DNA of 60,000 nt from Bugula neritina (lineage: Eukaryota; Bryozoa; Gymnolaemata; Cheilostomatida; Bugulidae). The notes beneath the pieces are model-generated. The model saw nothing but the letters and a program-made list of their open reading frames with translations. It was not told the DNA's origin and did not search any database. A program made the translations under genes and the position numbers. Positions 1 through 17,730 of this stretch are shown here, in pieces; within the stretch, counting starts at the first letter, position 1, and each line of letters begins with the position of its first letter. The stretch spans positions 12,330,633-12,390,632 of the forward strand of contig OZ037769.1 of the NCBI GenBank assembly GCA_964035545.1. The letters run 5' to 3'.

Positions 1-168
<168 letters not shown>

Positions 169-204
169 TGAAAAAGTGCTCAAATTATTATGTGTATAAT
201 AATG

Positions 205-392
205 AGGTACATTATATATAATAGGTACATTATAATATATAGTAAGTACATTATATATATAGCGGGTACATTATACATTATACATATATATACATATATA
301 TATGTATATATATGTATAATGTATAATGTACCCGCTATATATATAATGTACTTACTATATATTATAATGTACCTATTATATATAATGTACCT
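205..392. repeat. Perfect 94-bp-arm palindrome, no spacer
   Basis: The left arm 205-298 is the exact reverse complement of 299-392, with the centre in an alternating TA/TG tract. Each arm carries several copies of a GTACATTATA-like motif, so it is also internally repetitive. An open frame across it is a by-product of the repeat and is not coding. Confidence 0.88.
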
Positions 393-1259
393 ACTATATA
401 CGCTGTACAGATTTGTTACTATGCTATGAAATGCAACCTTTGGAATAAAATTTGTTAAATAAACTGTCTGAAACTGTTTTTAACTATGCCCTCCAGCTTT
501 TGACAATTTGAAATTATTCCGTTAGCCTTGCAAAAAGGACACAACTATAAATTAGATCAATTTTACAAATGCAATAGAGTGGACAAGGCTTGTTATTAAT
601 AATATGAAGAATATTTAAGAGAGTATGCATAAGGGAAATGCGGACAGAGGGTGCATGAATAGAGCGTAGATGAGCAATGCAGTAAAGCAGAGTTGAGATT
701 GCGAACACAAGATTTAAAAATCTTGTAAAGTTTAAGAGTAAACTCTCAACTCAAAATTCAGGACTGTAGAGCATACACCACAAGACGGGAAGAAACTTTA
801 CGTTCCCTTACAGATCAAGATAGGAGCTGGAGCTAACATGTCACCCATAGCAACAGATACAACTGTATCAAAGGCTATGATAGCCTGTGTTCTATTTTAA
901 AGTGTGCTAAGCACACTAATAAAAGAGTGTCTGTATTATTTTTTATCCTTATGACAAACTGAATTTCAAACACCACTGTAGTACAAAGAAAAAGCAAATC
1001 TTACATTTTTGTTAATTAAGAAATAATGTAGTTTAAATATATTGCTAACTCACTTGTTTATTCTGTAAAGCAACAGCTATTATGCAACTTTATTTGCCAA
1101 CAGCAGTTTTCAAAAAGCTGCATGGTTATAACCCAATGACGTGCACACAACTCCATCTTTTTAAGCAAATTCAAACATATAAAGGCAATTTTTATCTGTA
1201 AGTTTACGGCTTCAAGTTTTACGAAAACTCATCACTTAAATATTTATATATTGAATTAC
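393..1259. other. No gene seen; probable intron of PARP14-like gene
   Basis: AT-rich sequence with no supported exon or RNA gene. It lies downstream of the last recognised exon of the minus-strand PARP14-like gene, so it is probably intronic, with the WWE and catalytic PARP exons further left. I saw no recognisable catalytic-domain motif here. Confidence 0.4.
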
Positions 1260-5664
<4,405 letters not shown>

Positions 5665-6094
5665 ACTACTTATTCTAGTTATTGTCAAAGTATGAATTTG
5701 TAAGAAACTCTTCAAACAATTCTTCAATCCGAAAGTTTTAAATCTAAAATAATCAAGCAAATGTAACCTTTGAGACTAATACATTGAACTATTCATTCAC
5801 TGTAAACTCTGTAGGGTCAAAGGTCAAATTATTATAAATTCATGAAATTGATTGCAGTTTAGGTGTCAAAATGAAGGCCAAGTGTTTGAACATTGTTTAG
5901 GGCAACACATGTTTGAGAACAACTATTTTGACTGGCTGGTAGTTTACCAAGATGAGTTTTGCTGTTAACCTGTAGAACATTTAGATTATATTCTAGTTTT
6001 ATGTCCACAGAATAACTTATTGTGGTAAAATATGACCTTTGCAATAAATGTCAAGCTTATTTCATGACTACAATAACAAAAAACAAGTTCTTAG

Positions 6095-6175
6095 CCTTCA
6101 TTAAAACCCTTTCCACTAGGGGCTCTCACAGGATGGCAACTATAAGGACTATAACACCATGTGAGTATTTTTACT
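6095..6175 (+). mobile_element. SINE 3' fragment
   Basis: The segment with CCCTTTCCACTAGGGGCTC, TCACAGGATGGCAACTATA and a CATGTGAGT end matches the 3' half of the SINE copies at 39766 and 44923. The tRNA-like head is absent. Confidence 0.5.
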
Positions 6176-7899
6176 TCGATGCTAAAGTCAACAAAAAGTA
6201 ATTTAGTTGACTTTATTACACACCACAAAAGACTAGATAATGTATAATGAAGTAACAACTATATCATGTAGTGCAATTGATATAAAACATGTTGAATTAG
6301 GTGTAGGATGTAAGAATTTAAAGGCTACCACACAAATGTTACAGCAATAGTATGGTGTGAAACTAGCAATATGAGGCAATTAAAGTGGCAGGTATTTGAT
6401 AGAACTCAAGGTAAGTGGAAGTTGCAAACTTTACACCGTAACTCTGTAAAATCACTGCTTTGTAAAAAAAAACATTAATTTCAACAAATATTAGATCAAT
6501 AATATGACTCAATTGTTTGAACTTTGCTGTGTATGTTTATTATAATAATGCAATGTATGAACAATAGAAGAATTCATTAACTTATAACTGGTATAGGTTT
6601 AAAACAAAATTTTACTAGAAATTTCTACTAAAACACCTACCAGCAGTTTCTTGTTTGAATGCAGATGAAGAGAAACACATAGATAATGATTAGTCTCGCT
6701 TTGAGTTGTAATTATTAATAAAAAAGCTTAGCAGGCTGTATGGTAAAGAGCAGGCTATATTAAGGCTATGTGTGCACTACAGTGCAAGCTTCTGATAAAA
6801 AGCCTAAAGCACTATAGCTTCATATGACTATTCAAGAAATATAAGCAAGTTATTAAAAATATTTTATGGTGAAAGTATTATCTATTACCTTATAAGTAGA
6901 GTAACTGAAAAGTTTTTTAGCCAGCTTCAACTTCCTCTTTCTTCATGTTAGGCTTCAAAAATGGGATCAATTAGATGTTGGACACATGCTTTAAGTATCT
7001 GGTTACTAGCATCAATTAGGCTTGCAAAGTTAAACAAAGTGACTATTTTGTTGAAAACTTTTTAAAAAACCCAGGTGTGGCTAGTTGGAAAATTTTTATT
7101 GCCATATTTCTATTTACTATGGGCTATGGAATAGCTATAGTGTAAAAAATGGCAAAAAATATACAATCTCATATTGGTATGTTCACCAAAAAAATTGGGG
7201 TCAATTAGTCCCTCAATAATTTGGTTATCAAAACAATGAATTCATTTTTTATATTAAAATCTATATTGTGTTTGCTATTTATTACAATAGCAGGCTACAG
7301 CTGACAAGGCAAGCCCTTGTTGAAAAAATCTGTGAGTGTTTGAAGGACAGTATACTTCTATAAAATACATTCATGCTAAACTCATTTGAAGCAAAATATC
7401 TATATTGGCCATTATGACAAATTAATGACTAACACATTAGTTATAATGTAAAATTTAGTAGGAACTTGTAGTCTATAAAGTTATAAGTGTCATTAATCAA
7501 CCAGTGCAGACAACAGTGTAGATTTTCAACAACTATTAGTGTCTTATATAACGATAATCAGAATAGTTGTCTTCTTTTACTAATATTATTTCTTTTCTTG
7601 GGAACAAAATGATTTCTGATGCCTTAGTTTAAGAGTTATCTTTCTTATAAGAATAATAATCCGCGAAAGTAAATTGGTGACCTAGTAACCCCGTGCTCAA
7701 ATTTATATCCAAAGTCAATAGTTGACTCTTGTCCAATGGCCATCAACGAGTCCCATACTAATAATATTAATTAATAATCGTGATACATTCCTTCAATGAA
7801 CTCAATAATTCCAGCTCAGTGCATTCCTTAGTTTATAGTCAAAAATAGCCTCAATTCTGACTAAATCGCACACGTGTATTTATAGCGCTATTGATTACT

Positions 7900-9110
7900 T
7901 TTACCTTAGTCTTATGTAATTATTAATTAATTATATAATCATAATGATAAACTCAAAGTCTTACTAGCTATAATAGTAATACTATTAGTATTAGCCAATG
8001 TCATACTGATGCTAATACTAATAATAAAAAAGTATTGGTATACTATTAATAAAAATATATTATAATTAATTTAATATTATTATATTTATTATTTTATATA
8101 ATATTTATTGTTTAATTGTATGATTTAAATTATAATATATATTAATATAAGTTATAATTTATATAAATTATAATTATTGTTAGTATTATATTTATATAAT
8201 AATAAATTCAATTTAACCTAAAGTTACACTTTCACTTTGCAATTTTATTTTAAAATTGCATCAGACTCAGTATGAGTATTGTTATATTCATATTGATATT
8301 CATATTATTATTTCATTTTCAAATTCAATCATTCAATTTCACCATTGTGATTGTGATACTCATATTGATATTCACATTCATAATCGCAATGATACTCCTA
8401 CATACTGATACTCATCGTCATGCAGTTGGTGCTACACTTTGACTTGGTCTTGCACTAAGCTTACAGTATCGGTATCAATTACAATATGAGTATGATTTTG
8501 TTTCTATTCTTGAAATTGAGCAAGTTTTTTTATATTTATTCACTGTTGGTAAAGTTAAAATGTTGATCTTACCATTAGTGTTTAGAGGGTTAGACTAAAA
8601 CTTAGAGTTAGACTTACATTTACTCTTTAGTTATACTTATTGTAGCTTAAACTTAATATTATAGTATTACTAGTATTACTATTAGTAATATTAATACTTA
8701 TAGGTTATAATTATTACTATTAGTATTAGTATTACTATTAGCCATAAGGCTTAGACTTAGACTAAGAGTTACACTTACTGTTAGTTCCATCAGTAATCAC
8801 AAAGTTGAAGTTTAGTAGCTATAGTAAAACTAATACTCAATTATCAATAGTCACAGTTCAAAAAGGAGTGTCTACCCAGACACAGTCCATGAATAATATT
8901 GATAATAGTTATTACAAATATAATAATTAATAAAGTCAATGCTAGTATTCAGACTTGGATTTTAGTTACTAGTTGCACTAAATCTTATAGTATTCTAATA
9001 TAATATTATTCATTACTCAATTCATACTACTAGTATTAGTAGAGTTCCTATTTGAAATTCCCATATAGTATTTTTAGCTAGTAATGTTGCTATCACTAAT
9101 ACTAATACAA
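7900..9110. repeat. Degenerate ACTAAT/AGTATT low-complexity domain
   Basis: A long stretch built from variants of TACTAATAGTAATA, TTATAATTA and GATACTCATATTGATATTCA. The same vocabulary recurs at 29280-29960, 36540-37330, 46650-47275 and 54780-55910. Confidence 0.7.
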
Positions 9111-9129
9111 TTTTTTATGTCTACTGCTT

Positions 9130-9132
<3 letters not shown>

Positions 9133-9164
<32 letters not shown>
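9133..9164 (+). repeat. (CTG)n trinucleotide run, about 10 units
   Basis: A pure CTG/TGC run flanked by imperfect TCTACTG units. No coding context is visible. Confidence 0.95.
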
Positions 9165-9170
<6 letters not shown>

Positions 9171-10807
9171 ATTGTACTACCCGCTCGCATAAGAAGATAA
9201 CTTGGTCAAGATATTTGTGAACATAAATTTTGGCAAATTATATAGAAACACTTTTCAAACATTTACAGTGTTTAAGCAACTATCATGTATCAGCGTGTAG
9301 GTAAAACTCCAACTATTTAAAATGATCATTTCAAAATTAGGCAATTTATAAAAGGTCGCTTTGGTGATTACATTAAACTTAGAATTTTTATGCTTTGAGT
9401 TATCAATAATTATAATTAGTTTTAATGTTGTTAACAACTATATTGTGTGTTTAGTTATCAGTAATGAGAATTCAATTACGGATTTTTTTTCAGTCTTCAT
9501 ATGTAGGTTGTATAATTAATTAGAGTTGCACATAGTCATTGTAAAAAGACAAATAGATTACTGCTCTCTAAGTTTTAAACCAACGCCCACAGGTGTATAT
9601 CATTAACAACAAAATCTTGAGCCTGATATATTCCAGTGCATCAAACCAAGCATAAGCATATTTTAAACCTTTGTACACCATCTATTGCAGTAGTATTGCA
9701 TCTAACTATAATTGTGATCTATATTGTATTTAAACTTTGTAGTGAAGTTAACAATTTCTACAGTAATTATCTAAAAAGAATATTTATGACTCTTTTTACT
9801 AATACTTTTTAATTTTGTGAGGGCTGTATTTTTCGATTCTGGGTTTTTTTTCATACAATATAAAATTATTAATTTTTACTAGCACCATTGGTTATCGATG
9901 CCAATTTTGAAAGCCTGCTTGAGAAAACCTACAAATATGCAAATGGCACTGGAACAATATTTTTATTTAAATAATACTTGGTTGAATGAACACGCTAATT
10001 AATGAAGCGTAGTAAATGACAATCTTCCTCTCTCCGTCTAGTTTTCATTTGTGTTTCTATTCCTTTGGTTGCTGGTCACAATTGAACGGTGCTATGTTTA
10101 ACAACACATCTTGTGAGTATGACATAAACATTAGCTACTGCATAGTGATATTCTACTAAATATATTAGTGTTCGTTTTATACCAATATACACAGCTTGTG
10201 TGGTTTCGTTCGACAAGCCATTCTTTTTGTACTGTGTATAAGTACTAGCTCAACATATGGTCTCAGATCTCTAAGCTAGGAAATGTCATATTTTTGTTTA
10301 GTTATTGATTTTTCTTGGAGATCTCCTGCCACCTAATGCCTTTTGTATCAGTAGAAAGCTTCAAATTTGCTGGTTTTGACCACAACAATGTTTTGAATAT
10401 TGTAAAAATATATTTTGCTACACAGTAAAACAAAAAATTCTCACAAAAATTCAGGTATTTTTTTAAAAAATTTGATAAAATGACACATTTAACTTCTGAC
10501 AATATAGATTTTATTTTGCTGGTTCACATATCTGTATGTAAAGTAACTTTAGTAAATGCTAAGTTTTTTTTAATAAAAAGTGCTAGGGAGTAGACAACAT
10601 TTGAATGCTCTTATTATCAGCAATAGTTGTCATTATATTATACTAATATGTAGCAAGTTACTACTTACTATTGTGTAGTTATATTGGACTATATTTATAC
10701 TGAATTTACTAAACATTTATGTTATGGTACAGTTATTAGTGGAAGTGCCTCATCTACTGTACCATAGCATATCTAATCTGTACTATGTATTATGAAAATC
10801 ACAGATA

Positions 10808-11019
10808 CAGTGCTCCCTCCGTATCTCACTACATTGCGGGTCCCAAAATCTCAATTCGTGACATAGTAGAATACCACATTTAGCTCTCGGATCTGTTAAA
10901 TTCGGCCATTTTGTCCCTATACACACATACATAAGCCACAAAACAGGGATCCAGGTCCTTCTTGTGACTTATGGAATTTCGTAAGAAATGGCTCTGTGAG
11001 ATATGGAAGGAGCACTTTG
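10808..11019. mobile_element. MITE with TIRs and TA target site, copy 1
   Basis: The left end CAGTGCTCCCTCCGTATCTC follows a TA; the right end GAGATATGGAAGGAGCACT is its near reverse complement. The interior (GGCCATTTTGTCCCTATACA) matches copies at 40369 and 49247 in inverted orientation. No transposase is present, so it is non-autonomous. The TIR style and TA duplication suggest a Tc1/mariner-type (pogo/Tigger-like) family. It lies upstream of ALAS. Confidence 0.85.
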
Positions 11020-11556
11020 CTATGATTTTACTACATCATTATACTCCAGAATATAATATACATATGATAGGCTACTCTAGCAATTGAATGGTTGAGCTTT
11101 TCGAACTATAAATTCTTAGGCAACTAATAAATCTAAGGCTACCTGCCATGGTTATAGACACTGACGGTTAATTTAGCTGGGAGTTTCACAACTCCATCTA
11201 CAGTAAATCTAGTCCTTCCTCTTCTCTGGTCTGCATTTCCCTGTGTCAGATGGGTATATATTGGTTAAGATTAAATGCTCATTTGTTATGATGATGGCCA
11301 AACCACAAAACCTCTTGACATCCTTGCCTTAGTGTTATCTGAGGATTCAGCGGAACAACTTCTGTTGTTTTCTCTATTTGTAATTTATTGATGAAGACTG
11401 AACTTTTGTGTCTGGCTTGATTAGCCTGTCACACCTGTGCTTGTTGGTTTGGGACTAAAATAAAGTCTATTTTGTCCTGATCATTCGCCCTCATTTTTAT
11501 CAACCATTTTTTCATGTCTACATGTTACACACAATTTTATGTTGATAGATCGAATA

Positions 11557-14500
11557 ATGAAGGCCTTACAGTGCCCATTTCTGTCTCGCATGCCTTCCAA
11601 CAGCCTGACGAAGCAAGCTCCATCTGTCATTGGCATGGCCAGTCAGTGCCCTGTCATGAGACATGCTATGAAGTACACTAAGTTAGCTACTACTACTGGC
11701 ACTGACATGCCCAGTGAGTGCCCTCTACCTGCTACACAAGTGTCATAGTCATAGTTTATTATCATCTATGTTAAAGTGTTACATTTTATACAGTGAAGTT
11801 GAATGTTTTGATACCCATTCGTTTCCTTGTACATCCTTTTACCACATCATCAAATTTCAAAATAAATGTTGAAATGCATTTTAGCAACAATTGCGCTAAT
11901 GTTCCAGTCATGTAGGTTGCATGGTCTGCTGTATACCATACAGTGATGTACAGATTAGGTTATTCACCCATTCAGTGGCATGTGGCATATGCAATGCATA
12001 AATTATGATGTATAATGCAGGACCACTTAACTATGTATAGTAATTTACTCTGACATTTTGCTATTCTATGTTGTTGTATTGTTGTAGCTATGATGAAGAA
12101 GTGCCCATTTCCTCATCATAAAATGGGCGGGTCAACTGTTGCCGGCATCTCTAGCCTGGTGGGCGGTCACGCTGCCTCTAGCAGTCCCACCCAATCTCCA
12201 GGTAAATCTCCTACCAGTACGCCACCTAGTGGCTGGTAATACTGCTCTATAGCTCTTTCTTGCAGTAGATGATGAATGTGGAGTATTCAGTTTATTCCGC
12301 TTTGTTCATGTTTTAGTAGCTTGTATTTGATCTCATATAAGTATAGGCGACATAATAGTTATATTCTTCTCTATTTACGAAGAATTTTATTTTATTTATG
12401 ATATATGAATAGAAACTTTGAGTTGTAGGTTTATTTACTTGAAATCTTGTTTCTTGGCCATTTATCACCATGTATATAGTGTAGACTGTAGTGTGTACAC
12501 TGAAGCTGTCCCAGGTCTAATCTGTACTGCATGCCTGTTTTGTTGTTGAGAGTCCCTTATCTCCCATGTGGCTATCACATGAGCCAGTCAGTTGTACTAG
12601 GATACAGTATTCTCAGTGTCTAGTATATCAGTGTTTCAATTCCCTTCCCTAAACACATTAAGCTGGTTGAATTACCTGAATAACCCGTGGTATGGTGCTT
12701 TAGCTGCCGGCTGTCCTGCTGACTCAAAAAAGCCTGATTCGTCTAAAGATAAGAAAGGGTCATCTAGAGATGGGGAAGGCAGGGAGACCCCTTTCCCGTA
12801 CGAGCAGTTCTGGAGTGACAGGATAGAGGCTAAAAAGAAGGATCACACCTACCGAGTCTTCAGGAATGTTGAACGAAATGCTCAGACGTTTCCTTTGGCC
12901 AAGGTTGGTAATGGTTAGGTTGTGATTTTGATGTTGCCATGACGACAGTGTTACAGGAAGTAGCTGATGACTCGCTGCAGTTGACAGGAACTTGTCAATC
13001 TGCTGATGAAATTGCTGGTATCTTTCTTATGGTCATAGTATATAGACTAGTCTGGCTTACCATTATATCATGTCTACACATAAGCTATGGATACTTGCAT
13101 GTAGTCACAGCTATAATATTATATGATCATGTGTTTTGTCAAGTGTACTGAAAGTGTGTTCTTGTACATACTCTGCATGTTTGCAAAATAATATTTTATA
13201 TGCTGACATATGACTCAGCATTATATAGAATATGCAGCTCGTAATTGCAGGGGATGATGATGCATTTCTAATTCATGCTTTGTTAATTATTGACAGAAGG
13301 AGTTTTTCTTTTCACTTGCATCCTATTGTGTGTCTGTTCAGGTATCTTCAAGTGTTTGCATGCTACAAGGGTATCCAGGTGTGTTTATTCTACTGTATGT
13401 TGAAGTGTATGTATGTTAAAGTGTATGTATGTTCAAGTATATGTATGTTCAGGTGGTGAAGGAGGGTGCCAGGGCTAAGCAGGACATCCAGGTGTGGTGC
13501 AGCAACGACTACATGGGAATGAGTTGGCATCCAAAAGTTCAAAATGTCGTCAAGTGAGTGATTCGCACATTATTAACTTTTTCACTAAAAGAGCCTTGTA
13601 TCTAATTGCTCTTATTTTATAGCAACCATTGTTTACACACTATAAGATTAATTTTATGTATTTATAAGAACCACTGTATACTATATAATGCTATATGATA
13701 ATCAATCTCTACGTGTTATAAGTACTTTTACATATATTTAATGAAAATCTATATATATATTTTATAAGAATATTGGATATTCACAGGGAGACTGTGGACA
13801 AGCACGGGGTTGGAGCTGGTGGTACTAGAAATATCTCCGGCACCTCTCCGCTACATAACCTACTGGAAGCCGATCTCGCTAAACTCCACCAGAAAGAGGC
13901 TGCATTACTGTTTACATCCTGTTACGTCGCCAACGATACGTCACTGTACACGATGGCCAGAATGCTCCCCGGTAAGCTGACGTGTGCAGATGGCACTTCC
14001 CACTAGATAACAGACCTACAGCTCTGTGTAAACAAATAGTGTTTGTGTCTCCCTCCATGTTTATGTCAGTTACACAAAGTAGTTGATATAAAACCTCACA
14101 CAAGTTAATAGTCACCATCCCAATACATGGTAGATCTTTCCCTCAGATTTTGTCATGTGATCTTTAGGTCCGATTAAATTTATTTCTCATTTTTAATACC
14201 CAACGTTTCATGTTTTATCTTTGATGATGTAACGAAAGCTCCTGCTGTTTGGTGATGCAATTTCCACTATTCAGGCAGCCTCTTTCTCAATCATGTCTCT
14301 GCAAGTATTAGCGTAATGTAAAGAGTAATGCAAGCATTTGTATTGCATATATTCACTGTACAAAAGGTCTTAACTAGCAGCCTGAAATCTTAGCTTGTCT
14401 AAACAATTGTTGTGTATTTCTTTTCTGAATCAGGTATGTAAGGCCTGGGCATAGTTGAGTAAACATTGGTTTAGCTCTTATCAATTTTAAATCAATTTCT

Positions 14501-16886
14501 TGGTATATTTTAAACAACTGGAAGCTAGGCAGAGTATATTCAACACCTATACTTTGACCTACCTTATTACGAGATTCAATACTTACTCTCTGACTTACCT
14601 ATCACCAGGTTGTCACATATACTCTGACCTACATATCACCAGGTTGTCACATATACTCTGACGCCGGGAACCACGCCTCCATGATACAAGGTATTCGGAC
14701 TAGTGGAGTCCCAAAGCACGTGTTCAGACACAATGACCCCCAGCACCTGCGCACCCTCCTACAGCAGCAGCCTAAGAGTACACCTAAGATAGTGGCGTTT
14801 GAAACTGTCTACTCCATGTCTGGTGAGCCCCCCCCCCTTACCCCAGTATTAGATTATCAATGTTACTAGGCTAAGGTCTAAACGGCTCTTTAGTGTCTGT
14901 AAAGCTTGGCATTTCTCCCACAGTGTGTTGGTTTTTAACCTCTATACTGAGCAATACACGTGATTGCTTTATTTGTAAAGTGTCTTGTTTAAACTTTTGA
15001 ACTTCTCTACCTGTATTTACCTGCATTTACCTGCATTTACCTGCATTATTGACTATTCATTTGGTTTCCACCCTCTGAACTCTTAATTGCAGATCTGCTT
15101 TAAAGGGTTGTCTTCCCTTTCAATTTAAATTACTGATAAAGAATACAAATATTATGTAATGTTGTTTATAAAAATTATCTGTAAAATACTGCATACTGAA
15201 ACAGGTATACCCGGTTATGAAAGTCAGTGAATATATATTATAGCTGACAGACCTGTACTATATCTTCAGTACATATATATGCTGTATAATATGCTACAAT
15301 TAGGCTGTGCTCCAAGGCTTGCGTTGTTATGTCAGGTAATATTGGGCCGTTGTCTGAGCTGCTCGACGTGTGCGAGGAGTTTGGTGCCCTGTCCTTCATT
15401 GACGAAGTGCACGCGGTGGGATTGTACGGAGATCACGGTGCAGGCATAGGAGAGCGGGAAGGGGAACTCCGCAGAATGGACATCATCACCGGCACACTGG
15501 GTAACTTCCGTTTATATTCAACATCATCTGTCTGGAAGCAATTTAAGGGAAGACATCGAGCGATGTCTTTGCGAATATTGACAGCCCGTGTGATTTTTTA
15601 GGCAAAGCGTTTGGTAATATCGGAGGGTATATCGCCTCTTCGTCTAAGCTTATCGACATGCTAAGAAGTTACTGTTCTGGTTTCATATTCACCACGTCTC
15701 TGCCTCCGACAGTGCTGGCAGGTGCCCGAAAAGCAATAGAGGTGAGTAATGGCTGTGTGTGACACTACTGATAAGTACTTGCAAGGCAGTAGAAGTGAAT
15801 GACCTTTGACCTTGAAGCAGCACAAATAGCTTTGATGAGTGAACTGATCTTATTCTTAGTTAGAATAGATGTTTAACTTACTTACAAGGTGCAAGCTTTT
15901 CTCATTACTTTTTATGGGATGTTTTAAAATATTTTGTGGGATAGAACATACATTTTCATGCACTAGAAAATAATTTGAATGATTAAGATAAAGCATTATT
16001 GGAATAATGTGTAGATATTATCGAGTGAAGAAGGAGTTATGTTGAGAAAGAGACACCAGATGAATGTAAGTACACTGAGAGAGATGCTGTATGAAGCTGG
16101 AATACCTGTGATGAGATGCCCCAGTCATATCCTTCCTATAAAGGTATGTGTTGTGTATATTATACATTGTATATTATATAGTATGTTATTGTATATTATA
16201 TAGTCTATATTGTATATTATATAGTATATATGGTATATTATATAGTATGTTATTGTATATTGTATATTACACATTGTATATTATATAGTATGTTATTGTA
16301 TAGTGTATTTTATATAGTATGTTATTGTATATTATATATTATATAGTCTATATTGTATATTATATAGTATATGTTGTATATTGCATAGTATATACTGTAT
16401 ATTATATGGTAGATATTGTATATTATAATATAGTATATATTGTATATTATATAGTATATGTTATATATTATATAGTATATGTTATATATTATATAGTATA
16501 TGTTATATATTATGTAGTATATGTAATATATTATATAATATTTTACCAATAATATGCAGGTTGGAGACCCAGAGCTGGTGTTTAGGTTGTCTCAACAGCT
16601 GCTGGATGAGTTTGGAGTCTATGTGCAGCCCATTAACTACCCTACTGTGCAGAGGGGTATGGAGATGTTGAGAGTTGCCCCCACTCCGCACCACACAGTA
16701 CATATGATGGAATACTTTGTGGACTCCCTAGTCGCTCTGTGGAAGAAGAATGGGCTGGAGTTGAAGCAGCCGCACTGCACAACCTGCAACAAGACGCTGC
16801 AGAGGCAGCACTGGATGTCCAACAGCAACGACTTGTGCGCCGGCGCTGACTGTGACAAATACATTCAGGCAGTTGCTGCCTGTTAA
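11557..16886 (+). CDS. ALAS: 5-aminolevulinate synthase, mitochondrial
   Basis: PLP enzyme condensing glycine and succinyl-CoA, the first step of animal heme synthesis in the mitochondrial matrix. Exons: 11557-11713, 12088-12201, 12704-12903, 13453-13553, 13787-13971, 14643-14822, 15336-15500, 15602-15741, 16015-16143, 16560-16886; phases agree at every junction and give 565 aa. The N-terminal presequence holds three heme regulatory CP motifs (QCPFLSR at C6, QCPVM at C31, KCPFP at C58) plus another CP (GCPAD) opening exon 3. Core: [11 protein letters not shown] (171-181), [23 protein letters not shown] with D335 and H338, and TGTLGKAFG with Schiff-base lysine K369; NYPTV and RVAPTPHH near the end. 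The C-terminal tail has several Cys and ends AVAAC. The exon 3 donor (GTTGGT) is weak but gives exact length agreement with the family. A 5' non-coding exon is possible (AG at 11547-11548). CP motifs suggest heme feedback on import or stability, as in vertebrate ALAS1. Confidence 0.96.
13385..13452 (+). repeat. 16-bp tandem repeat ending at ALAS exon 4 acceptor
   Basis: About four imperfect units of the type GTGTATGTATGTTMAA run directly into the acceptor. The final unit ends GTTCAG, while earlier units end GTTGAA, GTTAAA or GTTCAA, so only the last carries a functional AG at that place. Confidence 0.75.
14090..14120 (-). mobile_element. Possible SINE 3' end fragment
   Basis: On the minus strand, GGGATGGTGACTATTAACTT followed by GTGTGAG resembles the 3' end of the SINE family. 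It is a short match in ALAS intron 5. Confidence 0.3.
14548..14662 (+). repeat. 34-bp tandem repeat containing the ALAS exon 6 3' splice site
   Basis: The segment ATCACCAGGTTGTCACATAT, then ACTCTGAC, occurs twice 34 bp apart. The second copy is the real acceptor (AG 14641-14642) plus the start of exon 6. One or two more decayed units (TACTTTGACCTACC) lie upstream. Splicing at the upstream AG (14607-14608) would add 34 nt and shift the frame. Confidence 0.85.
15009..15047 (+). repeat. Short 12-bp tandem repeat
   Basis: Four near-identical units of TACCTGCATT type in ALAS intron 6. Confidence 0.7.
16148..16548. repeat. AT-rich 21-22 bp minisatellite in ALAS intron 9
   Basis: Repeated GTATATTATATAGTATATAT-type units with small variants (GTCTA, GTATG, GGTAGA) fill most of the intron between exons 9 and 10. 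Long Tyr/Ile/Val frames on both strands come from the repeat. Confidence 0.85.
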
Positions 16887-17270
16887 ATGATGAAGCCTTT
16901 CTGATCGTGACTAAACCTTACTGTTGTTATTGATATAATAAGCTGCATACCCTACGCTCAGGCTGGTAGGCTGAATCCAGCTTTTCTAGGTAGCATTTCT
17001 ATACCTACACATACCAGCCTGGGTCTGTAGGGTATGCAAACAGTTTAGTGAGAAGAAACTTGTCCCCCATAGCTTTTACTTCTTATATATTTTCAATTCG
17101 TGATTTTGTAGATTCTATAAGATTTCAAATTATTTTTATTAAATAATATATTGTCCTATGAAATCTAGCCAACATCTCTCTACTCACATGACTCTACATT
17201 CGGAGCTAAAAGTAATTAATTGAGTTGCACTATTGCAGTCGTCTGCACTCTCACTTCTGTTTTCTCACGG

Positions 17271-17276
17271 AATAAA
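17271..17276 (+). terminator. Candidate ALAS poly(A) signal
   Basis: AATAAA 385 bp after the ALAS stop codon, the first canonical signal I noticed in the 3' region. No strong GU-rich element was assigned. Confidence 0.4.
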
Positions 17277-17730
17277 TTTACATGGTAGTTTGAATACATT
17301 GTGTCAAAAATGCTCCTAAAACTGCATGTGTTTAGCAATAAGCAGTTTTTGAGACGAGGGTATTAATAATTCAGATTGATCAAAATTTCACTCCAACTAG
17401 GAGAATACCTATAAACTACATAAAAGTGAAAATATCCAACATAAATTTTTTACAATTTCAAAATGATTTGCAATACTACAAATCATCAACAGGAAATAGT
17501 AAAATCATGTTAGTATACAGGAATATATTATACACACAAATATTAGTGAGCATACACCTTCAGTTTTCTGGTGACATGAGACTTCAGCACCTCTAGCTTC
17601 TTTCAAAGTTTGGGGGGTACCTTTGTAGCCCCGAGTGCTAATGTGTTACACAATACACAACTATTGCACCAAGCATGGGCATTGCACCACCTGCATAGTT
17701 GCATATATTATAATTTTAGGTAAGAGTGGG

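Larger units (their letters stand above)
5761..10807. other. Gene-free region between PARP14-like and ALAS genes
   Basis: About 5 kb with no recognised exon on either strand. It holds a SINE fragment near 6.1 kb, a low-complexity domain at 7.9-9.1 kb and a CTG run. Promoters of the divergent PARP14-like and ALAS genes, and any 5' non-coding exons, would be expected here, but no core element could be assigned. Confidence 0.5.

Noticed and set aside
12957-13017. Possible extra ALAS exon ([11 protein letters not shown]) between exons 3 and 4
   Set aside because: It has AG and GT borders, but including it breaks the phase into exon 4. Direct joining of 12903 to 13453 keeps phase and gives exactly the family spacing between FPLA and VWCSND.
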